The position numbers and the translations under genes were made by a program. A stretch of 64,000 bases of DNA, from contig CAKOSZ010000001.1 of NCBI GenBank assembly GCA_934119955.1, positions 248,001-312,000 of the forward strand, in the 5' to 3' direction. Below, piece by piece: positions 63,865 through 64,000 of the stretch (its first letter is position 1; each line of letters begins with the position of its first letter). Source of the stretch: an uncultured Bacilli bacterium. GTDB lineage: Bacteria; Bacillota_I; Bacilli_A; RF39; UBA660. The notes under the pieces were generated by a model. It ran no database searches. It had not been told where the DNA came from and was given only the letters and a program-made list of their open reading frames with translations.

Positions 63865-64000
<136 letters not shown>

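Overview
The window is a very AT-rich, gene-dense piece of a low-GC Gram-positive (Firmicutes/Bacillota) chromosome. All recognised genes read with the standard code (TGA is a stop, Trp is TGG), so it is not a Mycoplasma/Spiroplasma-type genome. The organism appears able to sporulate: the window holds an alpha/beta-type SASP, SpoIIR and a GerQ-like coat protein. A ClpB without its N-terminal domain under a CIRCE operator, and the 5' end of 16S, suggest the Bacilli/Erysipelotrichia/Mollicutes neighbourhood, but I cannot place it further. Synteny with Bacillus is recognisable in several blocks: ywiB-like/rpoE/prfA/prmC/spoIIR; rpsF-ssb-rpsR-rplI-dnaB followed by walJ and rlmH; ezrA-iscS-thiI-SASP.

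Layout. 1-2.3 kb: ABC exporter. 2.4-4.6 kb: cdaA-cdaR (c-di-AMP synthesis), interrupted downstream by a complete IS256-family insertion sequence (4.6-6.0 kb). 6.2-8.0 kb: small unknown genes, a LemA-like protein and GerQ. 8.1-10.6 kb: pduL and a class A penicillin-binding protein. 10.7-14 kb: rpoE, prfA, prmC, spoIIR. 14-20.5 kb: a membrane-anchored unknown, a transglutaminase-like protein, clpP, a TGS/uridine-kinase-like protein, gap. 21-25 kb: ftsEX and phosphoketolase. 25-27 kb: clpB with CIRCE. 27.4-31.1 kb: a five-gene cassette that looks like a type VII-secreted lipase toxin with two small helical partners, a DUF4176 protein and a SUFU-domain immunity candidate. 31.3-40 kb: two tandem copies of an adenylate-forming enzyme plus membrane hybrid-histidine-kinase-like pair, then a GNAT and a DUF421 protein. 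40-46.5 kb: ribosomal/replication block and cell-wall M23 peptidase, walJ, rlmH. 46.5-49.2 kb: three paralogous membrane-anchored unknowns. 49.2-55.3 kb: a divergent peptidoglycan cross-bridge locus (Asp/Glu racemase, D-Asp-ligase-like ATP-grasp with a degenerate racemase tail, FemABX transferase, second ATP-grasp ligase, AGCS amino-acid carrier). 55.3-63.1 kb: ung, ispE, ezrA, iscS, thiI, SASP, DUF402 phosphatase. 63.3-64 kb: tandem rRNA promoters, boxA-like leader and the start of a 16S rRNA gene cut by the window end.

Most worth a second look: (1) the duplicated adenylating-enzyme/membrane sensor pairs, in which both sensors keep an ATPase domain and a receiver-like domain but appear to have lost the phospho-acceptor histidine; (2) the lipase/SUFU type VII effector-immunity cassette; (3) the cross-bridge locus with two ligases, a Fem transferase and a racemase-like domain fused to a ligase; (4) hairpins that carry a ribosome-binding site in their 3' arm and a likely -10 box in their loop, seen both at the IS transposase and at the second sensor gene. 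No tRNA, CRISPR array or prophage was seen.
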